From Natronomonas halophila (GTDB lineage: Archaea; Halobacteriota; Halobacteria; Halobacteriales; Haloarculaceae), in the NCBI RefSeq assembly GCF_013391085.1, contig NZ_CP058334.1:1798001-1862000 (forward strand): a stretch of 64,000 nt of DNA, read 5' to 3'. Under the pieces are notes generated by a model, which worked only from the letters and a program-made list of their open reading frames with translations, made no database searches and was not told where the DNA came from. Below, piece by piece: positions 41,355 to 49,737 of the stretch (position 1 is the stretch's first letter; the number at the start of each line of letters is the position of its first letter). A program made the translations under genes and the position numbers.

Positions 41355-42197
41355 ATGCAACGCCGTGCGTTCCTCGCGGCGACGGCCTCGGTCGCCGGTG
41401 CTGGCGCTGCCGGATGTATCACGCGGTCCGACAGCGAGGAGCGGGTCAACGCCGCCGGCGACATTACCGTCCGCATCGACGGCGACGCCCTCGACCTCTC
41501 GGCGGACCGTTTCCAGTCCGAACACGCCGACGAATCCGTCGCCTTCCACCTCCACGACGGCGACGACGACTGGTATATGGAGGGCGACGAGCGCGTCACT
41601 CCCGCCGAGGGCCTCGATTTGCTCCCTCACTTCGCTTACGGCCGCGACGGCGGGTATCGCCGTCTCACCATCGACGGCACCACTTACGATGCGTCGTCGC
41701 CCGGCACCGAACTCGCCGTCTTCGTCAACGAGCGCCTCATCGACCCGGCAGCCTACCGCCTCCGCGACGGCGACGACCTGCTCGTAGTCGTCACGACGAC
41801 CGGCCGCCAGCAACTCGGCGTCGAGGGCGACCGGGTCTCGGCGAGCGGCGATATCGGCCTCCGCATCGACGGCGACCCGTTCGACCTCACGGCCGACCGC
41901 TTCCAGTCCGAACACGCCGACGAGTCCGCCGCCTTCCACCTCCACGCCGGCGACGGCAAGTGGTACATGGAGGGCGAAGACCGCGTCACCGTCGGCGAGG
42001 GACTGGCCCTGTTGCCCCACTTCGACTACGACCGCGAGGAGGGCTTTCACGTCCTCACCATCGACGACACCACCTACGACCAGCGGGAGTCGGGCACCGA
42101 TTTCGCCGTCTTCGTCGACGACACGATCGTCGACCCCACTGCGTGGGAACCCGCCGACGGCGAGGCTATCCGCGTCGACGTGACGACCGGTGCCTAA
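41355..42197 (+). CDS. Tat lipoprotein with two tandem ~118-residue repeats
   Basis: The 280-residue protein has a Tat signal and lipobox (QRRAFLAATASVAGAGAAGC, Cys21). The rest is two copies of one module, about residues 32-148 and 153-278. Each has ADRFQSEHADES, AFHLH, WYMEG, GLxLLPHF and TxYD in the same order. The conserved HLH and PHF histidines could bind metal, but that is conjecture. I know no named family. It is divergent from the rhodanese lipoprotein gene. Confidence 0.75.
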   Translation: MQRRAFLAATASVAGAGAAGCITRSDSEERVNAAGDITVRIDGDALDLSADRFQSEHADESVAFHLHDGDDDWYMEGDERVTPAEGLDLLPHFAYGRDGGYRRLTIDGTTYDASSPGTELAVFVNERLIDPAAYRLRDGDDLLVVVTTTGRQQLGVEGDRVSASGDIGLRIDGDPFDLTADRFQSEHADESAAFHLHAGDGKWYMEGEDRVTVGEGLALLPHFDYDREEGFHVLTIDDTTYDQRESGTDFAVFVDDTIVDPTAWEPADGEAIRVDVTTGA

Positions 42198-42250
42198 CGA
42201 ACCGCGAGTCGGCCGGCGGTCTTTTGGTTCCCGCCGTTGGAACGCCGATA

Positions 42251-43570
42251 GTGACCCTGCTGGACGGCCTTTCGGGTTTCGAATTCGAGGACGCAGTCTC
42301 CTCGCTGTTCCGCGCCCACGGCTACGAGAACGTGCAGGTCGGGACCCGCGTCGCCGACGAGGGACGGGATATCACGATGTACGACGGCGATACCGCCTAC
42401 GTCGTCGAATGCAAGCACACCGACACCGTCTCCCGGCCGGTCGTCCAGAAACTCCACTCGGCCATCGCAACCTTCGACCACGACGGCCCGAAACGCGGCA
42501 TGGTCGTCACCTCGGGCCGCTTTACCGGCCCCGCCGAGGAGTACGCCGACCGACTCCGAAAGCGGGACGACCCACATCTAATCGACCTCGTTGACGGCCG
42601 CGAACTCCGCAAACTCGGCGAGGAGGTCGGGATGGACCTCTACAACGGCCGCATCGAAATCCTCTGTGAGGAGACGCTGCCCGTCGGCGACCCCGAAACG
42701 GTCTTCGTCGATGTCTTCGAGGACGTCGCCAACGCCCCCTCACGAGCGGACCTCCCGACGCCGGACTACGACGTGCGCTACCGCCCCGTCGTCGACGTCG
42801 AGGCAGTCACCCGCGCCACCTTCGAAACGAGCGTCGGCGTCATCCACCGCATCGACCGCCGGGACCACCTCGTCGTCGAAGCCGACGGGCCTGCCCCGCG
42901 ACTGGCGTCGGACCTCGTTGACCTGACCGGCGTCGAGACGGTCAACCTCGAAACCGCCCAACAGCGCCACGGCGGAGAGGCCGTACGCTTCCAGCACACC
43001 GAAAGCGAATACCGGGAATGGGCGACCGACCGCCTCTGTGACCTGCTCGAAACGACGGTCACCTACACCGGCGACAACAACGTCACCTACCACAAGGACT
43101 GCCGCCCGTCGCCGAACGACGTGGCGGTCCGCCGGGCCAACCCGCTCTACATCCCTCGCGTCGATGCCGGCGTCGGGTTGGGCGAGTACACCCATAATCT
43201 CGAATACGCCGCCGCGGGCAACCGCTACGTCACCCGCGAGGACGGGATTCGACGCTGTGTCCATTGTGATACCGCCGGCCCCGAAGCGGCCGAATACACC
43301 TACTGCGAGAACTGCGGCAGTATCAGTTGTGCAACCCACACCGAGGAGGAGCGACTCACCGGCGACCCGGTCTGTACCGGCTGTGCGGTGACCGGTGACT
43401 TCTTCTTCGCGACGAAGTACTTCTTCGACGAGGGGAACCGCGAGACGTTCCGCGAGGAATACGAGGCGATGCCCTTCTACCGCAAACCGCTGGAGAACCC
43501 TTACCTCGCGGCGGGTGTGGCCGTCGCACTGGTGCTCGTGTTGCTGGTGCTCGTCGGAGCGTTCGTTTGA
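42251..43570 (+). CDS. Membrane-tethered Mrr/restriction-endonuclease-like protein
   Basis: From GTG 42251 the protein has 439 residues. The N-terminal domain has the PD-(D/E)XK fold of Mrr-type enzymes: GFEFEDAVSSLFRAHGYENV, then GRDITMYD (Asp40), VVECKH (Glu53, Lys55) and VVQKLHSAI (Gln66), with all catalytic residues intact. A middle region of about 230 residues is unassigned. A zinc-ribbon-like cluster follows (CVHCDTA, YCENCGSISC, CTGC), and a single transmembrane helix near residues 412-435 ends the protein. No modification methylase is adjacent. Confidence 0.85.
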   Translation: MTLLDGLSGFEFEDAVSSLFRAHGYENVQVGTRVADEGRDITMYDGDTAYVVECKHTDTVSRPVVQKLHSAIATFDHDGPKRGMVVTSGRFTGPAEEYADRLRKRDDPHLIDLVDGRELRKLGEEVGMDLYNGRIEILCEETLPVGDPETVFVDVFEDVANAPSRADLPTPDYDVRYRPVVDVEAVTRATFETSVGVIHRIDRRDHLVVEADGPAPRLASDLVDLTGVETVNLETAQQRHGGEAVRFQHTESEYREWATDRLCDLLETTVTYTGDNNVTYHKDCRPSPNDVAVRRANPLYIPRVDAGVGLGEYTHNLEYAAAGNRYVTREDGIRRCVHCDTAGPEAAEYTYCENCGSISCATHTEEERLTGDPVCTGCAVTGDFFFATKYFFDEGNRETFREEYEAMPFYRKPLENPYLAAGVAVALVLVLLVLVGAFV

Positions 43571-43688
43571 CGACAGCTAGTCGTTCGCGGTGGGACTACC
43601 GCGTATTCCCCCGTTTCGGGAGCGCGTGTCGCTACGACCATCGCCATTTCAGCGATTAGATGGCGGGCTGACCGGGGGCAGGCAACGT

Positions 43689-44528
43689 TCAGGCGCGAAA
43701 CCGCATCTCGATTTCGTCCGGCCCCGTAACCGAGATGCCGTCGTCCGTCTCGGTTACCGCGTACTCACTCTCCGCGATTCGGTCCCGAACCGCATCGAGC
43801 GTCTCCGTTCGGGGTAGAACCACTTCGAACCACGACAACCCTCTGCCGTCGACTGGTCCGGTTCGGTTGTTCCACGTGTTCGCGCCGAGATGGTGGTGGT
43901 ATCCGCCGGCAGATACGAAAAGGGCTGCCGGGAGTTCGGTTTGGACCTCGAACCCGAGCGTCTCCACGTAGAACTCCCTGAACGACGCAAGTGAGGACAC
44001 TTCGAGGTGCACGTGGCCCACGTCCGTTCCGGCAGGGGCCTCCGACTCGCCCGCAGCGGCCGCTTCTATCGGTTCGAGGTCGAGGTGATACGTGCCGATA
44101 CGAACCGTCCCGTCGTCGTTGCGAGGCCATTCCTCCCGCGGGTAATCCCGGTAAATTTCGATGCCATTGCCCTCCGGGTCCGTCAGATATAGCGCCTCGC
44201 TCACCCCGTGGTCGGACGCGCCACCGAGTTGCCAGTGGTCCCTGATTCGGTTTAAGGCGTCACCCAGCGCTGCACGCGACGGGACCCTGAACGCGTTGTG
44301 AAAGAGCCCCGCCCCCGACCGGTGTCGGGTGGGCGCATCCGGTTCGTGTTCCAACACGAGAAGCGGGGTCTCCACGCCACCGAGAACTGCCCGGGTGTCG
44401 TCGCGGCTGAGCACGGTGAGTCCGACGACGTCCCGATAGAAGTCGGCCATCTCCGTGAGGTCCGATACGCCGAGTGCTGTCCGCCCGATGCGCGTTCCCG
44501 AGGGCAATCTATCTCCGTCCGAATACAT
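43689..44528 (-). CDS. VOC-family (glyoxalase/extradiol dioxygenase) protein, CatE-like
   Basis: From ATG 44528 the protein has 279 residues, two VOC modules. The first (about 14-130) has ALGVSDLTEMADFYRDVVGL and YLTDPEGNGIEIYRD; the second (about 165-275) has VGHVHLEVSSLASFREFYVETLGF, HHHLGANTWN and GISVTGPDEIEMRF. This matches the CatE/ring-cleaving dioxygenase type rather than a single-domain glyoxalase. The VOC metal ligands His and Glu appear present. It is divergent from an HxlR regulator, a pairing common in halophiles, so it is probably the regulated target. Confidence 0.88.
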   Translation of the reverse strand: MYSDGDRLPSGTRIGRTALGVSDLTEMADFYRDVVGLTVLSRDDTRAVLGGVETPLLVLEHEPDAPTRHRSGAGLFHNAFRVPSRAALGDALNRIRDHWQLGGASDHGVSEALYLTDPEGNGIEIYRDYPREEWPRNDDGTVRIGTYHLDLEPIEAAAAGESEAPAGTDVGHVHLEVSSLASFREFYVETLGFEVQTELPAALFVSAGGYHHHLGANTWNNRTGPVDGRGLSWFEVVLPRTETLDAVRDRIAESEYAVTETDDGISVTGPDEIEMRFRA

Positions 44529-44642
44529 GGTTCCTCGATGTGGCGTGTTCGGTGAAGACCCCCTCCGCTCCATCGGTACCCGCCCCCGATTGGCTATCGA
44601 TTACGAGTACCGCCGTGTTTCGTGGTTTCGTCATATTACCTA

Positions 44643-44664
44643 GTTTGGCTCCAAACCTACATAT
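44643..44664. promoter_or_regulatory. Palindrome and TATA in the VOC/HxlR divergent promoter
   Basis: GTTTGG (44643-44648) and CCAAAC (44651-44656) form a 6-bp inverted repeat around CT. CATATA at 44659-44664 follows directly and lies about 32 nt before the HxlR ATG at 44694, a normal TATA position for a leaderless transcript. The palindrome is therefore beside the BRE of the regulator gene and also within the divergent VOC promoter region; it is a good candidate HxlR site. Confidence 0.5.
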
Positions 44665-44693
44665 AGCTCAGCCAATAACCGTGTGAGTAGGTT

Positions 44694-45047
44694 ATGGCGA
44701 CCCAACCACCGGAGGATGCGGACGAACGGTCCGACGTCGAACGGCGCAATGCGGACGTCTGTAACGTCGTCGAGGCGGTCGAAGAGGTCGGCTCGAAGTG
44801 GAAACTCGTCGTCCTCAACGACTTACGGGGTGGAGAAAAGCGGTTCAACGAACTCAAGCGGTCGACGGGCGCGAGTTCCTACACGCTGTCTCGCGTCCTC
44901 GATAGTCTGGAAGAGGACGGGTTCATCGACAACCGCAAGGAGTTGGAGTCGCCCGTCGCCAGTTACTACACGCTGACCGAGAAGGGCAGCGAACTCTGTC
45001 CCGTGTTCGATGCCCTAGACGAATGGGGAGCGGACTGGCTCGAATAG
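44694..45047 (+). CDS. HxlR-family winged-helix regulator
   Basis: The 117-residue protein has the HxlR core: VVEAVEEVGSKWKLVVLNDLRGGEKRFNELKRSTGASSYTLSRVLDSLEEDGFI, with the wing and YTLTEKGSELCPVFDAL. There is one cysteine near the N-terminus (ADVCNVVEA), the position that senses redox or aldehyde stress in HypR/YodB relatives, and another near the C-terminus. It probably regulates itself and the divergent VOC gene. Confidence 0.9.
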   Translation: MATQPPEDADERSDVERRNADVCNVVEAVEEVGSKWKLVVLNDLRGGEKRFNELKRSTGASSYTLSRVLDSLEEDGFIDNRKELESPVASYYTLTEKGSELCPVFDALDEWGADWLE

Positions 45048-45133
45048 ACCGACCCTCTCGGAGTCGCCCACCGTTCGGCGGGGCCGATTCTCGTTCGGTA
45101 ACCGTACTACGACGGCCCCTCTTTGCCCGCCCG

Positions 45134-45898
45134 CTATTCGCCCTCGGGCGTCAGCGAGACGAACTCCAGTCCTTTCTCGGCCAGCAGCGCCTCGGCACGG
45201 TCGGTAACCGACGGCGCCACGAGAACCCCGCGCACCTCGGCGTCGGCGTGCAAGTCCCGCTGGAGCGCCTCGACGTACCGATTCAGTTGGCCGACGGCAT
45301 CGGGGCCGACACGCCGGCGTTTCAACTCCAGCACGACCGTCCGCCCTTCGTCGTCCTCGCCGTAGACGTCGACGGCGCCGGCCGGCGTCTCGCGTTCGGT
45401 CGCCAGCGGGGTGAATCCCGCTTCGACCAGTCCCGGCTCGTCCAGAATCCGCTCTTTGAGGTCGGCTTCGGTGCCGACCACTTCGAGGGACTCGGGGTCC
45501 GACCCGGCGAAAGCGGCGGCGTGGGCGACCGACGAGAAACGAACGACGAGCGACTCCTCGGGCGTCGAGCGGTGGCTCTCGACGACGAGTTCCTCACCAT
45601 CCGTTCGACAGCTGTGCTCACAACCGGGTGGCTGCCAGTTGACCGGCTTCTGGCCCTCGTCGGTGTGGACCAGCGCCGCGCCGTCGGGTTTGAGCATGAG
45701 ATGGCGGTCGCCGGGGCCCAACTCGGATGCCGCACGACCCTCGTAATCGACGCTACAGCGGCCGAACAGCGTCACGAGCGCCTCGCGGTCGAGGCCGTCG
45801 CGGACGAGTTCGGCCGCTTCCGCGGGCGTGGGGTCGGTGCGGGTACGCGCCGCTGCCGCCCCGGCTGGCTCCCCCGTCACCGTCTCGTCGTTCGACAC
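45134..45898 (-). CDS. nucS: Endonuclease NucS
   Basis: From GTG 45898 the protein has 254 residues. The N-terminal DNA-binding domain has GDRHLMLKPDGAALVHTDEGQKPVNWQPPG; the C-terminal nuclease domain has GAVDVYGEDDEGRTVVLELKRRRVGPDAVGQLNRYVEALQR-type D-E-K residues with a Gln/Tyr pair. NucS (EndoMS) cleaves both strands at certain mismatches and binds PCNA, and is the non-canonical mismatch repair enzyme of many archaea and actinobacteria. An acidic-free N-terminal ~40 residues are variable. Related N-terminal sequence occurs in the protein at 33678-34400. Confidence 0.94.
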   Translation of the reverse strand: MSNDETVTGEPAGAAAARTRTDPTPAEAAELVRDGLDREALVTLFGRCSVDYEGRAASELGPGDRHLMLKPDGAALVHTDEGQKPVNWQPPGCEHSCRTDGEELVVESHRSTPEESLVVRFSSVAHAAAFAGSDPESLEVVGTEADLKERILDEPGLVEAGFTPLATERETPAGAVDVYGEDDEGRTVVLELKRRRVGPDAVGQLNRYVEALQRDLHADAEVRGVLVAPSVTDRAEALLAEKGLEFVSLTPEGE

Positions 45899-45923
45899 GC
45901 CCGAGCGTAGTGGCGTCGGGCGT

Positions 45924-46472
45924 TTAAGCGTCGCGTTCGTCGCTCGCGCGTGGCGATTCATCGGCCAGCCAGACGACCGTCCCCCGGTCGGCGTCCAGCC
46001 AGCGAAGCGCCCGCGCGATGGCCGTTCCGTCGAGGCCGCTGGTATCCCGGACGGCGCGGGCCCCCGCCAGCCAGCCCCGGAGGTAGGATGCGTCCCGCTG
46101 GCCGTCGTAGCCCACGAGCGTGCCGGTCCGTCGGCCGTCGATGTCGATGGGGAAGACCAGATAGGTTCGCACCGAGAAATCCGGTGCGACGACGAACAGC
46201 GCCTCGTGTTCCAGCGGGTCGACGCGCTCACAGACCTCGGCGAAGGTGAGGCCGGTCGCTATCGGGTCGGGGTCGACCGCCCGGTCGTGGTCTTCGGCGA
46301 GCCGGCCGCCCCTGACGTCGACGAGGTCAGCCGCACGGTCGGCGGCCCACTTGTCGTCGGGCGGCCCGCCGAAGGGGGTTTCAGGTGTGAGGTCGGCGGG
46401 GTTCGGCCCCCAGTGTGCGTAATGCAGGTCGTAGCCGTCGCGGTCGTAGGCGACGAGGACGCGGTGGCCCAT
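45924..46472 (-). CDS. Conserved haloarchaeal protein (DUF6735-like)
   Basis: The 182-residue protein begins MGHRVLVAYDRDGYDLHYAHWGPN and continues with acidic sequence and a DYLVFP-like strand (VRTYLVFPIDIDGRRTGTLVGYDG). It contains no membrane helix or catalytic motif. The opening MGHRxLVAYxxxGxYxLHYxHWG is one I associate with a halophile-specific family of unknown function (possibly DUF6735); this is from memory. It lies between nucS and the M50 protease gene, same strand. Confidence 0.65.
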   Translation of the reverse strand: MGHRVLVAYDRDGYDLHYAHWGPNPADLTPETPFGGPPDDKWAADRAADLVDVRGGRLAEDHDRAVDPDPIATGLTFAEVCERVDPLEHEALFVVAPDFSVRTYLVFPIDIDGRRTGTLVGYDGQRDASYLRGWLAGARAVRDTSGLDGTAIARALRWLDADRGTVVWLADESPRASDERDA

Positions 46473-46505
46473 GGGGGCCGTCTGGCCGCGCTTTCCCTGA
46501 TAAAA

Positions 46506-47666
46506 TCAGGCGTAGCCGTCGGGTGCCTCGATGTCGACGCGGCGCGTGCCGATACCCTGCAGGACCTCGATGGCCGACAGGAAGTCCTCGGAGGTTATCT
46601 GGCCGACGAACCGGCCGTCTTCGATGACGAGCACGCGGTCGCCCTTCGATTCGCCGAGGGTTCGCATCGCCTCGAAGGCGTCGTCGTCCGGGCCGACGCT
46701 CGGTGGGGCCGGGCCCATCACGTCGGCGACGGTGGTCGAGGACCGCTTTGTGGAGTCGACGTTTCGGACCGTACTCAGCGTCACGAGGCCGGTGACGGTC
46801 CCTTTGTCCATGACGGGGTAGGCCGTCGTTCGCTCGGTGACGACCCGGTCGAGGAACTCGTCGACGGTCGTCTCGGGGGTGACCGTCCGCAGGTCCGTCG
46901 ACATGAGGTCACGAGCGGTCATGTCCGCCAGCAGGTCCCGCATGACTGTCGCGCGGGACTCGGCACCGGCGGCGACGTAGACGAACATCGCGACCAGCAG
47001 CATAATCGGCGCGAAGGCGAGGACGGCCACGACGGCCAGCAGGATGGCCATGCCCTTGCCGACGGCGGCCGCGGTCTGGGTCGCTTCGGCGTAGGGCCGC
47101 GAACGTGCGAGAAGTGCCCGAAGGACGCGGCCGCCGTCCATCGGGAACGCGGGAATCATGTTGAAGATGGCCAGCGTGAGGTTGATGACCGCGAGCCAGC
47201 CGATGACGAAGACCACAACGGGTTGGGCCGGGACGACGAACAGCAGCGCGTAACAGACGGCGGCGACGAGGACGCTCATCGCGGGGCCGGCCAAGGCGAC
47301 GTAGAACTCGACGTTCCAGTCCTCCGGCAGGTCCTCCATGTGAGCCATGCCGCCGAAAATCCACAGCGTGATGGAGGTGATGGTGATGCCGTAGCGGCGG
47401 GCGGTCCACGAGTGGCCGAGTTCGTGCAACAGGACACCGACGAACAGGCCGAGGGCGGCGGCGACGCCGATAACGATGGGCGTGTTGCCGGTCTGCAGCA
47501 GCGCGATATCGACCTCGTGTGGCGAGATGCTCGCGACGAAGCCGGCGTAGGCGGCCAGCTGTGCCGGGCGGCTAATGAGCCACGCGAGGACGGGCAGGAA
47601 AATCACGAACGTGATGTTGAGTCGGATGGGAATGCCGGTGATCGTGCCGACGTGGAAGTTGCGCAT
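46506..47666 (-). CDS. M50-family site-2-like protease with CBS pair
   Basis: The 386-residue protein has six membrane segments in the first 240 residues, with the zinc motif LLHELGHSWTARRYG (His81, Glu82, His85) and the second motif NMIPAFPMDGGRVLRALL supplying the Asp ligand. A cytoplasmic CBS pair follows: DLMSTDLRTVTPETTVDEFLDRV and VMGPAPPSVGPDDDAFEAMRTL with VIEDGRFVGQITSEDFL. CBS domains in this class bind adenine nucleotides and gate proteolysis in relatives. The substrate is unknown. Confidence 0.93.
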   Translation of the reverse strand: MRNFHVGTITGIPIRLNITFVIFLPVLAWLISRPAQLAAYAGFVASISPHEVDIALLQTGNTPIVIGVAAALGLFVGVLLHELGHSWTARRYGITITSITLWIFGGMAHMEDLPEDWNVEFYVALAGPAMSVLVAAVCYALLFVVPAQPVVVFVIGWLAVINLTLAIFNMIPAFPMDGGRVLRALLARSRPYAEATQTAAAVGKGMAILLAVVAVLAFAPIMLLVAMFVYVAAGAESRATVMRDLLADMTARDLMSTDLRTVTPETTVDEFLDRVVTERTTAYPVMDKGTVTGLVTLSTVRNVDSTKRSSTTVADVMGPAPPSVGPDDDAFEAMRTLGESKGDRVLVIEDGRFVGQITSEDFLSAIEVLQGIGTRRVDIEAPDGYA

Positions 47667-47705
47667 TGGTGTGGGTTGTCCGTAAAAAGGCCCGAAGCCG
47701 GGTAG

Positions 47706-47882
47706 TTATTCGCCTTCGTCGGCGCCGGGAGCGTTCCGCTTGACGCCGTCGACGGCGTCCTGTGCGGAGCTTCGCGAAGAGTAGCCCTCGCCGGAGTCGG
47801 CGATGATGTTGCCGTTGTCGTGGCGGAGTCGCCAGCGATACTCGCCGCGGTTGTCCTCGTAGAGTTCGAAGGTTGCGGTCAT
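47706..47882 (-). CDS. Single DUF1508 (YegP-like) protein
   Basis: The 58-residue product from ATG 47882 is one DUF1508/UPF0339 module: FELYEDNRGEYRWRLRHDNGNIIADSGEGYSSRSSAQDAVDGVKRN. It starts 2 bp after the stop of the larger gene, which carries three copies of the same module, so this looks like a fourth, separately encoded copy. The module in other organisms is a small beta-rich fold of unknown role. Confidence 0.85.
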   Translation of the reverse strand: MTATFELYEDNRGEYRWRLRHDNGNIIADSGEGYSSRSSAQDAVDGVKRNAPGADEGE

Positions 47883-47884
47883 GG

Positions 47885-49105
47885 TTATTGCTCCTCGATA
47901 TCCGCATCGCCCGCGTTGGTTCGGACGCTGTCCAGACCCTGCCGTGCCTTCTGTCGGCTGGCGTAGCCCTCGCCGGAATCGGCGAGGATGTTGCCGTTCT
48001 CGTGGACGAGCCGCCAGCGCCACTGGCCGGCCTTGTCGCGGTAAACCTCAAAGCCGGCGGGGTCGATTTTGAGGTAATCACCCGCGGCGGCGTGCTCGCG
48101 GACGCCGGCCATCGCGCGCTTCGCGTTGGATTTCGAGGCGTAACCCTCGCCGGAATCGGCGAGGATGTTCCCGTTGTCGTGGACGAGTCGCCAGCGGTAG
48201 TCACCCGCGTTGTCCTCGTAGAGTTCGAAGGAGGCCTGACTCTCGTATTCGATAGGCTCGGTTTCGACTTCCTCGGCGGCTTCCTCCGGGTCCTCGGGTT
48301 CGATGATGCGGACTTCCGCGCCCAGCGCGTTCCGCATCACGCTGTGCATGCCCTGCTGGCACTTCTGTCGGCTGGCGTAGGCCTCCGCGGAGTCGGCGAT
48401 GATGTTGCCGTTGCGGTGCCGGAGCCGCCAGCGGTAGCCGCCCGCCCGGTCCTCGAAGAGTTCGAAACGGGCCTGCGACTGCCGAAGGGCTTCGAGTTCG
48501 GCCGCGGAGGCTTCGGCCGATGTACGGGCCTCGTCGCGTTCCTCGCGCGTGCTCGCGAGTTCTTCGCGAGTTTCGGCGCCCTCCCGCTCGGCCGCTTCGC
48601 GAGTCTCCCGTTCGCTTGCGGTCTCGGTTTCGGCACGCGAGAGCATCGGGACCAGCACCGCGCCCGCGGCGATAACCACCAGTCCGAGGACGTACAGCGC
48701 GATAACGCCGGTGTTGCCCGTCGCGAAGGTCCAGTCGGCCGGATAGACCGTCAGGAACCACACGAGTGCGAGCAGACACAGGGCCATGCCGCCGTAGGTC
48801 AGGTACGTCGCCAGGTTCCGCAGCGGCAATCGAAGCGCGATGCCGCCGAGCATGAGCGGGACGCCACCGGCCGCCAGTACGATGGCCAACTGCCGAACCG
48901 TCCAGAAGGTGGCCGGTTCGGCGACCGGCGGACGCTGGGTCACCAGCGTCGAACTGTAGAGGAACAGCGCGACGCCGATGACGCTGGCGACGAGGCCGGC
49001 CACGAACAGCCAGTAGCCGTACACCTCGTCGTCCGTCGAGGGTTCCGTGATGCGCTCGCGGTACAGCGACACGAGCGCACTATCGTCTGCTGGTCTCTCT
49101 GCCAT
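47885..49105 (-). CDS. Membrane protein with coiled coil and three DUF1508 repeats
   Basis: The 406-residue protein has four membrane helices (about 30-50, 68-90, 95-115, 128-152), a charged coiled coil (about 158-215, AETETASERETREAAEREGAE...), and three DUF1508 modules near 216-262 (FELFEDRAGGYRWRLRHRNG), 288-333 (FELYEDNAGDYRWRLVHDNG) and 346-395 (FEVYRDKAGQWRWRLVHENG). The C-terminal modules should be cytoplasmic. Function is unknown; the repeated module and the coiled coil suggest a scaffold or sensor. Confidence 0.85.
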   Translation of the reverse strand: MAERPADDSALVSLYRERITEPSTDDEVYGYWLFVAGLVASVIGVALFLYSSTLVTQRPPVAEPATFWTVRQLAIVLAAGGVPLMLGGIALRLPLRNLATYLTYGGMALCLLALVWFLTVYPADWTFATGNTGVIALYVLGLVVIAAGAVLVPMLSRAETETASERETREAAEREGAETREELASTREERDEARTSAEASAAELEALRQSQARFELFEDRAGGYRWRLRHRNGNIIADSAEAYASRQKCQQGMHSVMRNALGAEVRIIEPEDPEEAAEEVETEPIEYESQASFELYEDNAGDYRWRLVHDNGNILADSGEGYASKSNAKRAMAGVREHAAAGDYLKIDPAGFEVYRDKAGQWRWRLVHENGNILADSGEGYASRQKARQGLDSVRTNAGDADIEEQ

Positions 49106-49165
49106 ACTACTAAATATCTCGGTGAGGAGACATAAATGTTGACACGGATACTATTATGGCTGGTG

Positions 49166-49175
49166 TACCATGGTA
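49166..49175. other. 10-bp palindrome in an AT-rich promoter gap
   Basis: TACCATGGTA at 49166-49175 lies in the 171-bp AT-rich gap between the DUF1508 membrane gene and the response regulator gene. It is about 60 bp upstream of the membrane gene start at 49105, close to a TATA-like TTTATG (minus strand). It may be a regulator site, but a 10-bp palindrome has limited significance. Confidence 0.25.
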
Positions 49176-49276
49176 TGAGGGCGTATATTCGGTGATATCA
49201 GTAGAAATATGCTATTATTGATATATTGGATAGTTGTTTGACAGGTGGTAACGTTAAACGCGATAGGGGGCCGCGG

Positions 49277-49648
49277 CTACGCCAGTCGGTCGATTCGTTC
49301 CCGGAGTTCCGTCGGGCTGAACGGCTTGGTGATGTAGTCGTCCTCGTTGACGTCGACGCCGTCCGGGATGGTCTCTTCCCGGTCCCTCCCCGAGAGGAAG
49401 ACGACCGGCACGTCGGCGAGTCGGTCCTCGGCGTGAATCTTTCTCAGCACGTCGAGGCCGTTAATGCTGGGGAGCATGATATCCAGCAGGACGAGGTCCG
49501 GGACCTCGCCGTCCCGGAGTCGTTCCCAGCAGGCCGTCCCGTCGCTGTAGGCTTCGACGGTGTAGCCGTTCGATTCGAGCGTGTAGGTGAGAAGGTCCCG
49601 CAGGTCCGCCTCGTCTTCGGCGATAACGACCGTCGCTCCCGTACCCAT
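49277..49648 (-). CDS. Single-domain response regulator (receiver only)
   Basis: The 123-residue receiver from ATG 49648 has all active-site residues: AEDEADLRDL (acidic pair), LLDIMLPSINGLDVL (phospho-accepting Asp), FLSGRDRE (Ser in place of Thr) and YITKPFSPTELR (Lys). No output domain is attached, and no kinase gene is adjacent, although an orphan kinase is encoded at 5985-7037. Stand-alone receivers in haloarchaea often feed into phosphorelays or taxis; the partner is unknown. Confidence 0.92.
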   Translation of the reverse strand: MGTGATVVIAEDEADLRDLLTYTLESNGYTVEAYSDGTACWERLRDGEVPDLVLLDIMLPSINGLDVLRKIHAEDRLADVPVVFLSGRDREETIPDGVDVNEDDYITKPFSPTELRERIDRLA

Positions 49649-49737
49649 TGACGAACGGAGGCGACGCTCGGTAATAACGTGTGGGCTACGCGGACTGTGA
49701 GACGAACGCGAAAAACCGCGAGAACGGCCGAAACGGC

